Part shown: in pieces, positions 42,832 through 52,458 of the stretch | Layout: each line of letters starts with the position of its first letter | Numbering within the stretch: position 1 is the first letter of the stretch | Assembly: GCF_029094505.1 (NCBI RefSeq) | Contig: NZ_CP119108.1 | Span: 868,001-932,000, forward strand | Origin: Microbacterium horticulturae | Lineage (GTDB): Bacteria; Actinomycetota; Actinomycetes; Actinomycetales; Microbacteriaceae | Reading direction: 5' to 3' | DNA length: 64,000 nucleotides | Made by a program: the position numbers and the translations under genes | Notes under the pieces: model-generated | Told to the model about the DNA's origin: nothing | What the model saw: the letters and a program-made list of their open reading frames with translations, nothing else | Database searches by the model: none

Positions 42832-43575
42832 ATGACCGACCGAATCGATCTGACCGCCTACGACGCGGTGCTGTTCGACCTCGACGGTGTGCTCACGCCC
42901 ACCGCCGAGGTGCACATGCACGCGTGGCAGAACCTGTTCGACGAGCTGTTCGCGAGTTGGAACGTCGAGCCCGCCTACACCGCGCGCGACTACTACGAGT
43001 ACGTGGACGGCAAGAAGCGCTACGACGGCGTCGCGGCCGTGTTGCGCAGCCGGTCGGTGGAGGTGCACTGGGGCGACCCCTCCGACGCGCCCACCGCCGA
43101 CACGGTGTGCGGCATCGGCAACCGCAAGAACGCCTACTTCGAGGCGGCACTGCGCGCCGACGGAATAGCTCCGTACCCGGGCTCGCTGCGGGTGCTCGAC
43201 CTGCTGCGCGCCGCCGGCACACCGGTGGCGGTCGTGTCGAGCTCGAAGAATGCGGAAGAGGTCCTGCGCACCGCCGGCATCCGCGAGCGCTTCGGCGTCG
43301 TCGTCGACGGCACGGTGGCCGAACGCGACGACCTGGCGTCGAAACCGGCCCCCGACATGTTCCTCGCGGCAGCGCGGATGCTGCAGGTCGATCCCGCCCG
43401 CGCGGCCGCCGTCGAAGACGCCCTGAGCGGCGTGCGCTCCGCGGCGGCAGGCGGGTTCGGGCTCGTTCTCGCGGTCGATCGGGGAGTCGGCGCGGACGCG
43501 CTGTGGGCAGCCGGCGCCGACGCCGTCATCGACGATCTCGCCCAAGTGGTCGATACCGAGCCGAACGGTTCCTAG
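42832..43575 (+). CDS. HAD hydrolase, beta-phosphoglucomutase family
   Basis: HAD-IA protein of 247 residues. Motif I is LFDLDGVLTP with D16 and D18; VVSSSKNAEEVL is motif II; KPAPDMFLAA is motif III; VEDALSGVRSAAAGGFG is motif IV. The cap region and the SSSKN motif point to a beta-phosphoglucomutase, which turns beta-glucose 1-phosphate into glucose 6-phosphate. The GH65 gene immediately after supplies this substrate, which supports the assignment. AAGGGGACACC gives a good ribosome site. Confidence 0.9.
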   Translation: MTDRIDLTAYDAVLFDLDGVLTPTAEVHMHAWQNLFDELFASWNVEPAYTARDYYEYVDGKKRYDGVAAVLRSRSVEVHWGDPSDAPTADTVCGIGNRKNAYFEAALRADGIAPYPGSLRVLDLLRAAGTPVAVVSSSKNAEEVLRTAGIRERFGVVVDGTVAERDDLASKPAPDMFLAAARMLQVDPARAAAVEDALSGVRSAAAGGFGLVLAVDRGVGADALWAAGADAVIDDLAQVVDTEPNGS

Positions 43576-43611
43576 ACTCGTGTGGTCGTAACTTCTTCAG
43601 ACAGGACCCGA

Positions 43612-46110
43612 ATGATCAATCGCGACCGTTTTCCCGTCGACCCGTGGCGGCTGGTCGAGACCGAGTTCGATCTCAGCGACGCCGGGGTGACCGAGTCGCT
43701 CTTCGCCGTGGGCAACGGCTACCTCGGCATGCGCGGCAATCACCCGGAAGGGCGCTACGCGCACGAGCAGGGCACGTTCATCAACGGCTTTCACGAGACG
43801 TTCCCGATCCGCCACGCCGAGGAGGCCTACGGCTTCGCCGAGGTCGGCCAGAGCATCATCAACGCGCCCGACGCGAAGGTCATGCGCGTGTACGTGGACG
43901 ATGAGCCGCTGAGCTTCGGCGTGGCCGATGTGCGCGAGTACGAGCGCGCGCTCGACCTGCGCGACGGCGTGCTGCGCCGCAGCATTCTCTGGGTGACGCC
44001 CAGCGGCAAGCATGTGCGCGTCGATTTCGAGCGGATGGTGTCGTTCGAGGAGCGGCACCTGGCCGTCATGACGGTAGATGTCACGGTCGAGAACGCCGAC
44101 GCCCCCGTGACGATCAGCTGTCAGATCGTCAACCGTCAGGACGGCGAGGACGTCTACGGCGGCACTCCGGTCGCTCCGCGGCGTGCGGGCTTCGATCCGC
44201 GCAAGTCCGAGCGCTTCGCCGAGCGCGTGCTGCTGCCCGAGCAGTACTGGCAGGACAAGCTCCGTTCCGTGCTCAGCTACACGGTGGCCCACTCGAGGAT
44301 GACGCTGGCCGTGGCCGCCGATCACTCCATCGAGACCGAGAATCCGTACACGGCGCGCACTCTCGTCGAGCCCGACATCGCGAAGAACGTGTTCCGCGTG
44401 CAGGCGAAGGCCGGCGTGCCGATCCGCGTGGTCAAGCAGGTCAGCTATCACACCTCGGCGACCGGGGTCCCGGCCGGCGAGCTCGTCGACCGCTGTCGTC
44501 GCACGCTCGACCGCGCCGCAACCGTCGACCTGCCCACGCAGTTCACACGGCAGCGCGCCTGGCTCGACGCGTTCTGGGAGCGCTCGGATGTGCGCATCGG
44601 TGGACGGGACGACCTGCAGCAGGCCGTGCGCTGGTGCCTCTTCCAGCTCGCCCAGGCCGCGGCTCGTGCCGACGAGCTCGGCATCCCCGCCAAGGGACTG
44701 ACCGGTTCGGGCTATGGCGGGCACTACTTCTGGGACACCGAGATCTACGTGCTGCCGTTCCTGGCATACACGACGCCGCAGTGGGCGTTGAATGCGCTGC
44801 GGATGCGCTCGCTCATGCTGCCCGCCGCGCGTCGCCGCGCGCATCAGCTCACCGAGGCGGGCGCTCTGTATCCGTGGCGCACGATCAATGGCGAGGAGGC
44901 CTCGGCGTACTACGCCGCCGGCACCGCGCAATACCACATCAACGCCGACATCTCCTTCGCGCTGGCGAGGTATGTGCGCGCCACCGGAGACCTCGAGTTC
45001 CTCTGGCGCGAGGGCGTCGACATCGTGGTGGAGACGGCTCGCCTGTGGGCGACCCTCGGCTTCTGGCGTTCGCATGACGGCGCGGAGGAGTTCCACATCC
45101 ACGGCGTCACGGGCCCCGACGAGTACACCACGGTCGTCAACGACAACCTCTTCACGAACGTCATGGCCCGGTTCAACCTGCGGTTCGCCGCGCGTACGGT
45201 CCGGGCCATGGAAGAGCGCGACGGGGAGGTGTACCGGCGCATGCTCACGCGCCTTAATCTCGATCCGGCCGAGGCCGACGCGTGGGATCGGGCCGCCGAG
45301 GCGATGCACATCCCGTACAGCCCGCAGCTCGGCATCCACCCTCAAGACGAGGTGTTCCTCGAGAAAGAAGTGTGGGACCTCGAGAAGACGCCGCCGTCGC
45401 AGCGGCCGCTGCTGCTGCACTTTCACCCGCTGGTCATCTACCGGTACCAAGTGCTCAAGCAGGCCGACGTGGTGCTGGGCCTGTTCTTGCAGGGAAACCA
45501 CTTCACCCCCGAAGAGAAGCTGGCCGACTTCGAGTACTACGACCCGCTCACCACGGGCGACTCGACGCTGTCGGCGGTCGTGCAGTCGGTGCTGGCAGCC
45601 GAGGTCGGCTACCAGTCGCTCGCGCACGACTACTTCGAGCACGCGCTGTTCGTCGACCTCGCGGATCTGCACCACAACACCGCCGACGGCGTGCATGTGG
45701 CCTCGGCGGGCGGCATCTGGACGGCGCTCGTCTCGGGATTCGGCGGGATGCGCGACTACGACGGGAAGCTGGCGTTCGACCCGCGGCTTCCGAAGGAGTG
45801 GGACGACCTCGAGTACGTCATGCACTGGAAGGGCACGCCGTTGCGCGTGGTGCTCGAGCGCGAGCGGCTGACGGTGCACGCGGGCGACGGTGCGCCGGTG
45901 CCGTTCAGCGTGCGCGGAGAGGCATACACCGTCGAGCCGGGCGGACAGATCGTCGTGGAGCTCGCCGACCAGGGGCCCGACATCCCGGGGCGGCCGACGC
46001 TTCGCGAGCTGATCGGTGAGCGCAGGGAAGACGGGACTCTGCTGTCGGCCTCCGTCCCCACGACGCATACGACCTCGATCCCGATCATCGACATGGACGG
46101 CATCCACTGA
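43612..46110 (+). CDS. glycoside hydrolase family 65 (disaccharide phosphorylase)
   Basis: Protein of 832 residues with the GH65 layout: beta-sandwich N-domain (ESLFAVGNGYLGMRGNHPEG), linker, alpha/alpha barrel (KGLTGSGYGGHYFWDTEIYV) and short beta C-domain. The general acid is E504 in HGVTGPDEYTTVVNDN. The family phosphorolyses alpha-glucosides such as maltose, trehalose or kojibiose with inversion, giving beta-glucose 1-phosphate. Which disaccharide is used cannot be settled. ATG 43612 follows CAGGACCCGA; a TAGACT box is at 43574-43579. Strong terminator follows. Confidence 0.93.
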   Translation: MINRDRFPVDPWRLVETEFDLSDAGVTESLFAVGNGYLGMRGNHPEGRYAHEQGTFINGFHETFPIRHAEEAYGFAEVGQSIINAPDAKVMRVYVDDEPLSFGVADVREYERALDLRDGVLRRSILWVTPSGKHVRVDFERMVSFEERHLAVMTVDVTVENADAPVTISCQIVNRQDGEDVYGGTPVAPRRAGFDPRKSERFAERVLLPEQYWQDKLRSVLSYTVAHSRMTLAVAADHSIETENPYTARTLVEPDIAKNVFRVQAKAGVPIRVVKQVSYHTSATGVPAGELVDRCRRTLDRAATVDLPTQFTRQRAWLDAFWERSDVRIGGRDDLQQAVRWCLFQLAQAAARADELGIPAKGLTGSGYGGHYFWDTEIYVLPFLAYTTPQWALNALRMRSLMLPAARRRAHQLTEAGALYPWRTINGEEASAYYAAGTAQYHINADISFALARYVRATGDLEFLWREGVDIVVETARLWATLGFWRSHDGAEEFHIHGVTGPDEYTTVVNDNLFTNVMARFNLRFAARTVRAMEERDGEVYRRMLTRLNLDPAEADAWDRAAEAMHIPYSPQLGIHPQDEVFLEKEVWDLEKTPPSQRPLLLHFHPLVIYRYQVLKQADVVLGLFLQGNHFTPEEKLADFEYYDPLTTGDSTLSAVVQSVLAAEVGYQSLAHDYFEHALFVDLADLHHNTADGVHVASAGGIWTALVSGFGGMRDYDGKLAFDPRLPKEWDDLEYVMHWKGTPLRVVLERERLTVHAGDGAPVPFSVRGEAYTVEPGGQIVVELADQGPDIPGRPTLRELIGERREDGTLLSASVPTTHTTSIPIIDMDGIH

Positions 46111-46151
46111 GCCGGTGATAGCGACCCGCGGCTGAACGCCGTCGTCAGACG

Positions 46152-46188
46152 CACGAGAGGGGTCGGCGGGAAGCCGACCCCTCTCGTG
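46152..46188. terminator. strong bidirectional hairpin terminator
   Basis: Perfect 16-bp stem (CACGAGAGGGGTCGGC and its complement) with the loop GGGAA, between the convergent GH65 and MFS genes. Downstream runs are only weakly T-rich, but stem stability and position support termination for both. Confidence 0.8.
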
Positions 46189-46194
46189 TCGTGT

Positions 46195-47541
46195 TCAGCG
46201 CACCGTGCGGATGTCGACGTCCCGTCCCTCTGGGGTGACCAGCACCGCGACAGCGCTGGCGGCGAGCACCGCGATCCACAGCACCGCGACCGGCCAAGTC
46301 GCACCGACCGCGAGAGTGAGCGCCGTGGCGATCATGGGCGAGAACCCCGCTCCGATCGTCGAGGCGGTCTGGTACGACGCCGAGGCACCCGTGAAGCGGC
46401 GCGAGGTCGGGAACTGCTCGGTGACGAATGCGGCGATGGGACCGTAGACGATGCCCTGCACGATGCCGTTCCCGAGGAAGATGGCGATCGCGAAGCCGAG
46501 CACGGTGCCGGTGCCCAGCATCCACATGATCGGGAAGGCCAGCAGGGCGCCCAGAGCGCAGCCGAAGACGATCACCGCGCGCCGGCCGAACCGGTCGCTG
46601 GCCTTTCCTGCCAGCAGCGCGACGACCACGGTCACGATGGCGGCGAACGCCTTGGTGTTGAGCACGCCGGTCGCGTCGGCGCCGTGGCCGACCGCCTCGG
46701 AGACGCCCCACACGGTCATCAGCCCCTGGCTGGTGGTGAAGGCGAGGACTGCGATCATCGCGATGATCACCTGGCGCCAGTTGTGGCGCAGCACCTCGAC
46801 GATCGGCACCCGCTTCTTGACGCTCAGCTCCTGCAGCGTGGCGAACATCGGCGTCTCGGCGACTTTGAGGCGGACGACGAGGCCCATTCCGAGCAGCACG
46901 ACCGAGAGGAGGAACGGGACGCGCCATCCCCAGGACAGGAACTGGTCGTGCGGCAGCAGCGTGAACAGTCCCAGGACCAGCGTCGCGATCACGGCGCCGA
47001 CGGGTCCGCCGGCGTTGACGATGCTCGATGCCGTCCCGCGGCTGCGCTGCGGCGCGTGTTCGAGCGCGACGAGCATCGCCCCGCCCCAGTCGCCGCCGAC
47101 AGCGACGCCCTGCACGATGCGCAGCAGCACCAGCGCGATAGGCGCCATGATCCCGATGGTCGCGGTGGCGGGGAGAAGACCGATGAGAGTGGATGCCGCG
47201 CCCATGAGCACGATCGACAGGATGAACACGTTCTTGCGGCCACGCGTGTCGCCGAAGTGTCCGAACAGGATTCCGCCGAGCGGGCGGGCGAGATAGCCGA
47301 CCGCGAACGTCGCGAACGACGCGAAGAGACCGAAGCCGGCGCTGAGGCCGCCGAAGAACACGTGCTCGAAGACGATGCTCGCGCATGTCGCATAGAGGAT
47401 GAAGTCGTAGAACTCGATCATGTTGCCCATGAAGCTCGAGGCGAGCACGCGTCGCATGTCGGCGGTGGTCAGCGTCAGCTGGGTGCCGTCGGCGGCGGTC
47501 GTGGGGGTCGGTTCTTCGTGCATGGTGTCGGTGGTCATCAT
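46195..47541 (-). CDS. MFS transporter, metabolite:H+ symporter (MHS) type
   Basis: Membrane transporter of 448 residues with twelve helices. The signature loop GGILFGHFGDTRGRKNVFIL near residue 75 and GVAVGGDWGGAMLVALEHAP near residue 130 are typical of the MHS family (shikimate, alpha-ketoglutarate, proline/betaine, aromatic-acid uptake). It is the second gene after the metallo-hydrolase gene (49-base gap), so the substrate may be a product or precursor of that enzyme. Start at 47541 or the adjacent ATG at 47538. Confidence 0.9.
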   Translation of the reverse strand: MMTTDTMHEEPTPTTAADGTQLTLTTADMRRVLASSFMGNMIEFYDFILYATCASIVFEHVFFGGLSAGFGLFASFATFAVGYLARPLGGILFGHFGDTRGRKNVFILSIVLMGAASTLIGLLPATATIGIMAPIALVLLRIVQGVAVGGDWGGAMLVALEHAPQRSRGTASSIVNAGGPVGAVIATLVLGLFTLLPHDQFLSWGWRVPFLLSVVLLGMGLVVRLKVAETPMFATLQELSVKKRVPIVEVLRHNWRQVIIAMIAVLAFTTSQGLMTVWGVSEAVGHGADATGVLNTKAFAAIVTVVVALLAGKASDRFGRRAVIVFGCALGALLAFPIMWMLGTGTVLGFAIAIFLGNGIVQGIVYGPIAAFVTEQFPTSRRFTGASASYQTASTIGAGFSPMIATALTLAVGATWPVAVLWIAVLAASAVAVLVTPEGRDVDIRTVR

Positions 47542-47590
47542 TGACCTTTCTTGCAGGGTTGGACAGTGGGGGATGCCGCGGCGCGGCGGA

Positions 47591-48622
47591 TCAGGCGGTC
47601 AGACGCTGAGCGGCCCGCGCGAAGCTGAGTCGCTCGAGGTCGTCGGGCACGAGAACGGGAGTGCCGGTTGCGGCCTCCGCACGGAGCGCGGCGCGATGCC
47701 ACGCGGCGGTGTCGAGGCTTCCGGGCACGAGGTGGTGGACGGCGAGCGAGCGGGCGCCGGCGGCCGCGGCGATCTCGGCGGCCTCCACGACGCTCGTGTG
47801 CGACTTGTGGTGGTGGTCGTGAGAGGCGCGCGCGGTGTCGTTCTGCGGGTCCCCGTAGGTCTGCTCGACCCAGTCGAAGCTGATCGCCTCGTGCAGGAGC
47901 AGGTCGACGTCCTCGGCCAGCCGCACCATGTTCTCGGTCTTCGCGGTGTCGCCCGAGATCGCCACCGATCCCTCGTCGGTCGTGAACCGGTACCCGAACG
48001 CCGGGGCGATCGGCGGGTGCTCGACCAGGATCGCGTCGACGCGGACCCGATCGTCCTCGAAGACGGTGAAGGGCTTCATGGCAGGCGTGGGCCGCTCGTT
48101 CGGATGGTAGCCGGAGGAGGCCGGCACCTCGATGTCGCGCGCGGCGAAGAGGTCGAAGGGCGACGGGCGCAGCGCGTCGAGCACGCGGTCGTTCAGGTCG
48201 GTCGCGTGCGCCTCCATGAGAAGGCGGAAGACGTCGCGGGTGCCCGGCGTGGGCAGGTGCGGGGCGACCGGCCGCGGGGCTCTCGCCGCGCGCGGTGAAA
48301 GCGGGGGGAGTGCGCCACGGTCACCCGGCCCGAGGATCGGGATGGGTGCCGCATCCGCACTCAGGCCGAACATGCCGAACAGTGCGATGTTCGCGAGGTC
48401 GGTCGTGTGGTCGGAGTGCAGGTGGGTGAGGAACACTCCGCCCAGGCCATCGATCGTGAGCCCGGCACGGGTGAACTGTCGACCGGCGCCCAGGCCGGCG
48501 TCCACGAGGTAGCTGCGGTCCCCGACGACCACCGCGGTGGCGATTCCGAATCGGGGCTCGGCCTGTGCCGGCGTCCACCAGCGCGGTCCACCCGCGGTGC
48601 CGAGGGTGACGATGTGTGTCAC
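47591..48622 (-). CDS. metallo-beta-lactamase-fold hydrolase
   Basis: Protein of 343 residues. The zinc motif HLHSDHTTDLAN (HxHxDH) is near residue 65; ISGDTAKTENM provides the next metal Asp and HHLVPG the last His. The layout matches ribonuclease Z/arylsulfatase-type MBL enzymes, which hydrolyse esters or phosphodiesters. The segment SHDHHHKSHTSV is histidine-rich. GTG 48622 follows AAGGAGG at six bases. It leads a two-gene operon with an MHS transporter and is divergent from a LysR gene, so it is probably part of a catabolic module. Confidence 0.87.
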   Translation of the reverse strand: MTHIVTLGTAGGPRWWTPAQAEPRFGIATAVVVGDRSYLVDAGLGAGRQFTRAGLTIDGLGGVFLTHLHSDHTTDLANIALFGMFGLSADAAPIPILGPGDRGALPPLSPRAARAPRPVAPHLPTPGTRDVFRLLMEAHATDLNDRVLDALRPSPFDLFAARDIEVPASSGYHPNERPTPAMKPFTVFEDDRVRVDAILVEHPPIAPAFGYRFTTDEGSVAISGDTAKTENMVRLAEDVDLLLHEAISFDWVEQTYGDPQNDTARASHDHHHKSHTSVVEAAEIAAAAGARSLAVHHLVPGSLDTAAWHRAALRAEAATGTPVLVPDDLERLSFARAAQRLTA

Positions 48623-48703
48623 GGGAGCCTCCTTGCTCGCTGTTCCTTCTCCCCAGGATCCGCGCGCCGCAATGCATCTGTAAAGCTGAAAAAGTCGAAG
48701 CAA

Positions 48704-48724
48704 AGCATAAGATCGCTTTATGCT
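48704..48724. promoter_or_regulatory. LysR-type binding palindrome
   Basis: AGCATAA-GATCGCT-TTATGCT: perfect seven-base arms, T-N11-A type, overlapping the lysR start codon. AT-rich arms stand out in this GC-rich DNA. The site probably mediates autorepression, with the divergent metallo-hydrolase operon activated from it. Confidence 0.7.
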
Positions 48725-49631
48725 AGCCACGACGATACGACAGCTCGAGTACTTCGTCGCGACGGCGGAGGCCGGTACTGTCAGCGGCGGGGCCGAACGC
48801 AGCTCGGCGTCGCAGGCGGCGGTCTCGACCGCGCTGCGCGAGCTGGAGAAGAGCCTGGCCGTGCAGCTGTTCGTTCGCCGTACCGCAAAGGGTGTGACCT
48901 TGACGCCCAGCGGGTCACGCGTGCTCGGCGTGGCGCGGCGGATCCTCGGCGACGTCGCAGAACTCGAAGAACTCGCCCGCTCCGAGCACGACGAGGTCGC
49001 CGGCCCGCTGCGGATAGCGTGCACCTCGGCGCTGTCCCCCCGCGTGCTCCCGGTACTGGCGGCGGCGTGCGCACAGACGTATCCGCGCGTGACGCTGGAG
49101 CTCACCGACGGACTCGCGGCCGGCGTGCAGGGACTGGTACTGCGGGGCGAGGCCGACGCCTGTCTGCTCTATCGGCGTCAACTCGACCCTGAACTGGCCG
49201 GTCGCACGATCCACACGATCCAGCCGTACATCGTCGTCGCGGCCGATCACCGGCTCGCGGGCCGCGACTCGGCGTCGCTGCGGGAGCTCGCCGATGAGCC
49301 GCTGATCCTGGTGCACTCCGCGGGCTCTCGCCGCGCGATCGAGACCGTGATCGCCGAGGCGGGCGTGACGACGCGGCAGGGATGGTCGTTCGCGAACCCT
49401 GAGACGGTGCGCGCAATGGTGGCGCGCGGCCTCGGGTACTCCGTGTTCAGCGGACGCCCGACCAGCACCGAGACATTCGACGGTGGCCGGGTCGCGTATC
49501 TGCGCATTGACGACGAGGTCTCCGCTAATGAGATCGTGCTGGCACTGCCGCGCGGTCAGCAGCCCACGGCCCGCCTTCTGGCGGTGGAGAAGCTGTTGAG
49601 CACGGACGAGCTGCGGTCCTCGTTCGGGTGA
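48720..49631 (+). CDS. LysR-family transcriptional regulator
   Basis: Regulator of 303 residues. The N-terminal helix-turn-helix reads IRQLEYFVATAEAGTVSGGA and SQAAVSTALRELEKSLAVQLF; the effector domain (residues about 90-290) has the two-lobed substrate-binding fold. It is divergent from the metallo-hydrolase/MHS transporter operon with a perfect palindrome over its own start. The inducer is presumably the compound handled by that operon. Confidence 0.92.
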   Translation: MLATTIRQLEYFVATAEAGTVSGGAERSSASQAAVSTALRELEKSLAVQLFVRRTAKGVTLTPSGSRVLGVARRILGDVAELEELARSEHDEVAGPLRIACTSALSPRVLPVLAAACAQTYPRVTLELTDGLAAGVQGLVLRGEADACLLYRRQLDPELAGRTIHTIQPYIVVAADHRLAGRDSASLRELADEPLILVHSAGSRRAIETVIAEAGVTTRQGWSFANPETVRAMVARGLGYSVFSGRPTSTETFDGGRVAYLRIDDEVSANEIVLALPRGQQPTARLLAVEKLLSTDELRSSFG

Positions 49632-49679
49632 GGCAGCCTCCGCAGTGCGGCTGTCGGAGGCACCACGTAGGCTGGAACG

Positions 49680-51851
49680 GTGACCACAGCCCTGTACCGC
49701 CGCTACCGGCCCGAGACGTTCGCGGAGATGATCGGGCAAGCGCAGGTCACCGATCCGTTGATGACCGCGCTGCGTGCCGATCGGGTCGGCCACGCCTACC
49801 TGTTCTCGGGCCCGCGCGGGTGCGGCAAGACGACCTCCGCGCGCATCCTCGCGCGCTGCCTGAACTGCGCCGAGGGTCCCACCGACACGCCGTGCGGCAC
49901 GTGCGACAGCTGCATCGAGCTCGGCCGTGGCGGCGGGGGATCGCTCGACGTCGTCGAGATCGACGCGGCATCGCACAACGGTGTAGACGACGCCCGTGAC
50001 CTGCGCGAGCGCGCGGTGTTCGCGCCGGCGCGTGACCGGTTCAAGATCTTCATCCTCGACGAGGCCCACATGGTGACACCGCAGGGGTTCAACGCGCTGC
50101 TCAAACTCGTCGAAGAGCCGCCCGAGCACGTCAAGTTCATCTTCGCCACGACCGAGCCAGAGAAGGTCATCGGCACCATCCGCTCGCGCACACACCACTA
50201 TCCGTTCCGTCTGGTGGCCCCCGCGGCCATGCTCGAGTACGTCGAGCAGTTGTGTGCACAAGAAGGCGTGAAGGTCGAGCAGGGCGTGCTGCCGTTGGTC
50301 GTGCGCGCCGGGGGCGGTTCTCCTCGTGACACGCTGTCGGTGCTCGATCAGCTGATCGCCGGTTCCGAAGAGTCGACGGTCACCTATGCGCGTGCTGTCG
50401 CGCTGCTCGGCTACACACCGGCGGAGTTGCTCGACGAGGTCGTGGACGCTTTCGCGGGACACGACGCCGCAGCCGCCTTCTCCGCGGTCGACCGCGTCGT
50501 GCAGACCGGGCAGGACCCGCGCCGGTTCGTCGACGACCTGCTCGAACGGCTGCGCGATCTCATCGTCGTCGCCGCAACAGGGGAGGGCGCCGCCGCCGTG
50601 CTGCGGGGCGTTCCGGGCGACGAACTCGCCCGCATGGGGCAGCAGGCCGGGGCATTCGGCGTCGAGCGGCTGTCGCGCACCGCCGACATCGTCGTCTCGG
50701 CGCTTGACGAGATGAGCGGAGCCACCTCGCCGCGGTTGCAGCTCGAGCTCATGATCGCGCGCGTGCTCGCCCGCGGCGGTGCACCGGCTCAGGCCCCCGA
50801 GCAAGCGCCACGACGTCCGGTCGTCGAGCAAGCGCCACGGTCGCCGGTCGTCGAGCGAGCGCCGCAGACGCGTGTCGAAACGACGCCGGCACCTGTTCCG
50901 ACGCCCGAACCGAGCCCTGCGCCGACGCCGGAGCCCTCTCCGGTTCCCTCGCCCGAGCCGAATCCGACGCCGGAGCCTGCTCCGGAGCCGAGCCCGATGC
51001 CCACGCCGGAGCCTGCTCCGGAGCCGAATCCGATGCCCACGCCCGAGCCGGCTCCGGAGCCGATGCCGACCCCCGTTCCCCCCGGGCCGGTCACTCTCGA
51101 TCGGGTGCAGGAATCGTGGCCCGACATCCTGCGGCATCTCGAGAGCGCGAGCCGTTCGTCGTGGCTGGTGGCAACCGCCGCGCAGCCGGTGGCCTTCGCT
51201 GATGACGTGCTCACGCTGAACTTCATGAGTGCTGCCGACGTTGCGAAGTTCAAGAAGCTGCAGGCTGGCGCCGGCCCCAGTGAAGATCTCCGCCAGGCCA
51301 TCCAGGCCGTGCTCGGAGTGCGCGTCAAGTACATTGCGCGTCACGGCGGCGGGCAGCCCGGGCCGCGGCATCCCGCCCCCGGCGACGGTCCTGCGCCCGA
51401 CGACGACCCCGACCCGGTCGGTCCGGCCGCGCCCGCCGGCGCTCCCCGGTCCGCGCCTTCCGCCGCGCCCGCGGCACCGGTCACCGACTGGGCAGTGGCG
51501 CCGATCCCCGCCGATCCGGATGCGGCGCCTGGCGGTGCACTCGCCGTCGACGAAGATCCTGAGGAAGCGGCATCCACCCCGTCGCGCGTCTCGACGCTCG
51601 CGCGCTCACGCGAGGGCGATGTGCTGCCTCGCGAGGACATGTCGCCTTCGGCCGACGACGCTGACGGCGACGAGGAAGAAGACCTCGACGTCCCCGAGTC
51701 GGGCGTACCGGTCATGGCAGCGCCGATCGCTCCGACCGCGACGATGCGTGATGACGGTATCGAGCGGGTCGGCGAAGCCGTCGTCCGGCAGGTGCTCGGT
51801 GCGCGTTTCGTCCGTGAAGAGCCCTACGAGTCAGCCACGAGGTTCCACTAA
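49680..51851 (+). CDS. dnaX: DNA polymerase III gamma/tau subunit
   Basis: Clamp-loader ATPase of 723 residues. Walker [15 protein letters not shown] is near residue 43, the zinc module is [19 protein letters not shown], Walker B is [20 protein letters not shown], and the sensor block is [20 protein letters not shown]. Residues 375-465 are a Pro-Glu repeat linker, followed by the tau-specific part ([17 protein letters not shown]). No A-rich slippery site was seen, so a frameshift-made gamma form is not apparent. TAGGCT at 49668-49673 is six bases before the GTG start. recR follows three bases after the stop. Confidence 0.95.
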   Translation: MTTALYRRYRPETFAEMIGQAQVTDPLMTALRADRVGHAYLFSGPRGCGKTTSARILARCLNCAEGPTDTPCGTCDSCIELGRGGGGSLDVVEIDAASHNGVDDARDLRERAVFAPARDRFKIFILDEAHMVTPQGFNALLKLVEEPPEHVKFIFATTEPEKVIGTIRSRTHHYPFRLVAPAAMLEYVEQLCAQEGVKVEQGVLPLVVRAGGGSPRDTLSVLDQLIAGSEESTVTYARAVALLGYTPAELLDEVVDAFAGHDAAAAFSAVDRVVQTGQDPRRFVDDLLERLRDLIVVAATGEGAAAVLRGVPGDELARMGQQAGAFGVERLSRTADIVVSALDEMSGATSPRLQLELMIARVLARGGAPAQAPEQAPRRPVVEQAPRSPVVERAPQTRVETTPAPVPTPEPSPAPTPEPSPVPSPEPNPTPEPAPEPSPMPTPEPAPEPNPMPTPEPAPEPMPTPVPPGPVTLDRVQESWPDILRHLESASRSSWLVATAAQPVAFADDVLTLNFMSAADVAKFKKLQAGAGPSEDLRQAIQAVLGVRVKYIARHGGGQPGPRHPAPGDGPAPDDDPDPVGPAAPAGAPRSAPSAAPAAPVTDWAVAPIPADPDAAPGGALAVDEDPEEAASTPSRVSTLARSREGDVLPREDMSPSADDADGDEEEDLDVPESGVPVMAAPIAPTATMRDDGIERVGEAVVRQVLGARFVREEPYESATRFH
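50973..51074 (+). repeat. 36-bp tandem repeats in the dnaX linker
   Basis: Two full and one shortened copies of a 36-base unit encoding [24 protein letters not shown] and [10 protein letters not shown]. The wider Pro-Glu stretch (50890-51085) has the same pattern with more divergence. Unit number may vary between strains. Confidence 0.75.
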
Positions 51852-51854
51852 CCC

Positions 51855-52448
51855 ATGTACGACGGCATCGTCCAAGACCTGATCGATGAGTTCGGCCGCC
51901 TTCCGGGGATCGGCCCGAAGTCGGCTCAGCGCATCGCGTTCCACATCCTGCAGACGCCGGGCTTCGACGTCTCGAAGCTGGCCCAGCTGCTTGGCGAGGT
52001 GCGCGAGAGGGTTCGCTTCTGTGAGATCTGCGGCAACGTCTCCGAGCAGGATCGCTGTGCGATCTGTCGCGACCCGCGCCGCAACCAGACGGTGATCTGT
52101 GTCGTGGAGGACGCGAAAGACGTCGCCGCAATCGAGCGCACCCGTGAGTTCCGGGGCCTCTACCACGTGCTCGGCGGCGCGATCAGTCCGATCGCCGGCA
52201 TCGGTCCCGACGATCTGCGCGTCGCGCAGCTGATGCAGCGGCTGGCCGACGGCACTGTGCAAGAGGTCATCCTCGCGACCAACCCGAACCTCGAAGGGGA
52301 GGCGACCGCCACCTATCTTTCGCGGCTGCTGCACACCCTGCAGATCAGCGTGACGCGGCTGGCATCGGGCCTGCCCGTGGGCGGCGATCTCGAGTACGCC
52401 GACGAAGTCACCCTCGGTCGTGCGTTCGAGGGTCGGAGGTCGGTGTGA
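51855..52448 (+). CDS. recR: recombination protein RecR
   Basis: Recombination mediator of 197 residues that works with RecF and RecO to load RecA on gapped DNA. It has an N-terminal helix-hairpin-helix ([20 protein letters not shown]), the zinc finger [18 protein letters not shown] near residue 57 and a Toprim domain ([31 protein letters not shown]). Placement right after dnaX is the common bacterial order. Confidence 0.96.
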   Translation: MYDGIVQDLIDEFGRLPGIGPKSAQRIAFHILQTPGFDVSKLAQLLGEVRERVRFCEICGNVSEQDRCAICRDPRRNQTVICVVEDAKDVAAIERTREFRGLYHVLGGAISPIAGIGPDDLRVAQLMQRLADGTVQEVILATNPNLEGEATATYLSRLLHTLQISVTRLASGLPVGGDLEYADEVTLGRAFEGRRSV

Positions 52449-52458
52449 CAATTCACTG

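Noticed and set aside
43597..46107. 836-codon minus-strand reading frame opposite the GH65 gene
   Set aside because: Composition rich in His, Arg and Val without any recognisable domain; shadow of GH65.
48915..51371. 818-codon minus-strand reading frame opposite lysR and dnaX
   Set aside because: Arginine/glycine repeats mirror the dnaX linker; no conserved motifs.
49680..51851. Programmed frameshift making a short DnaX gamma form
   Set aside because: No A-rich slippery heptamer or following hairpin was found in the coding sequence.
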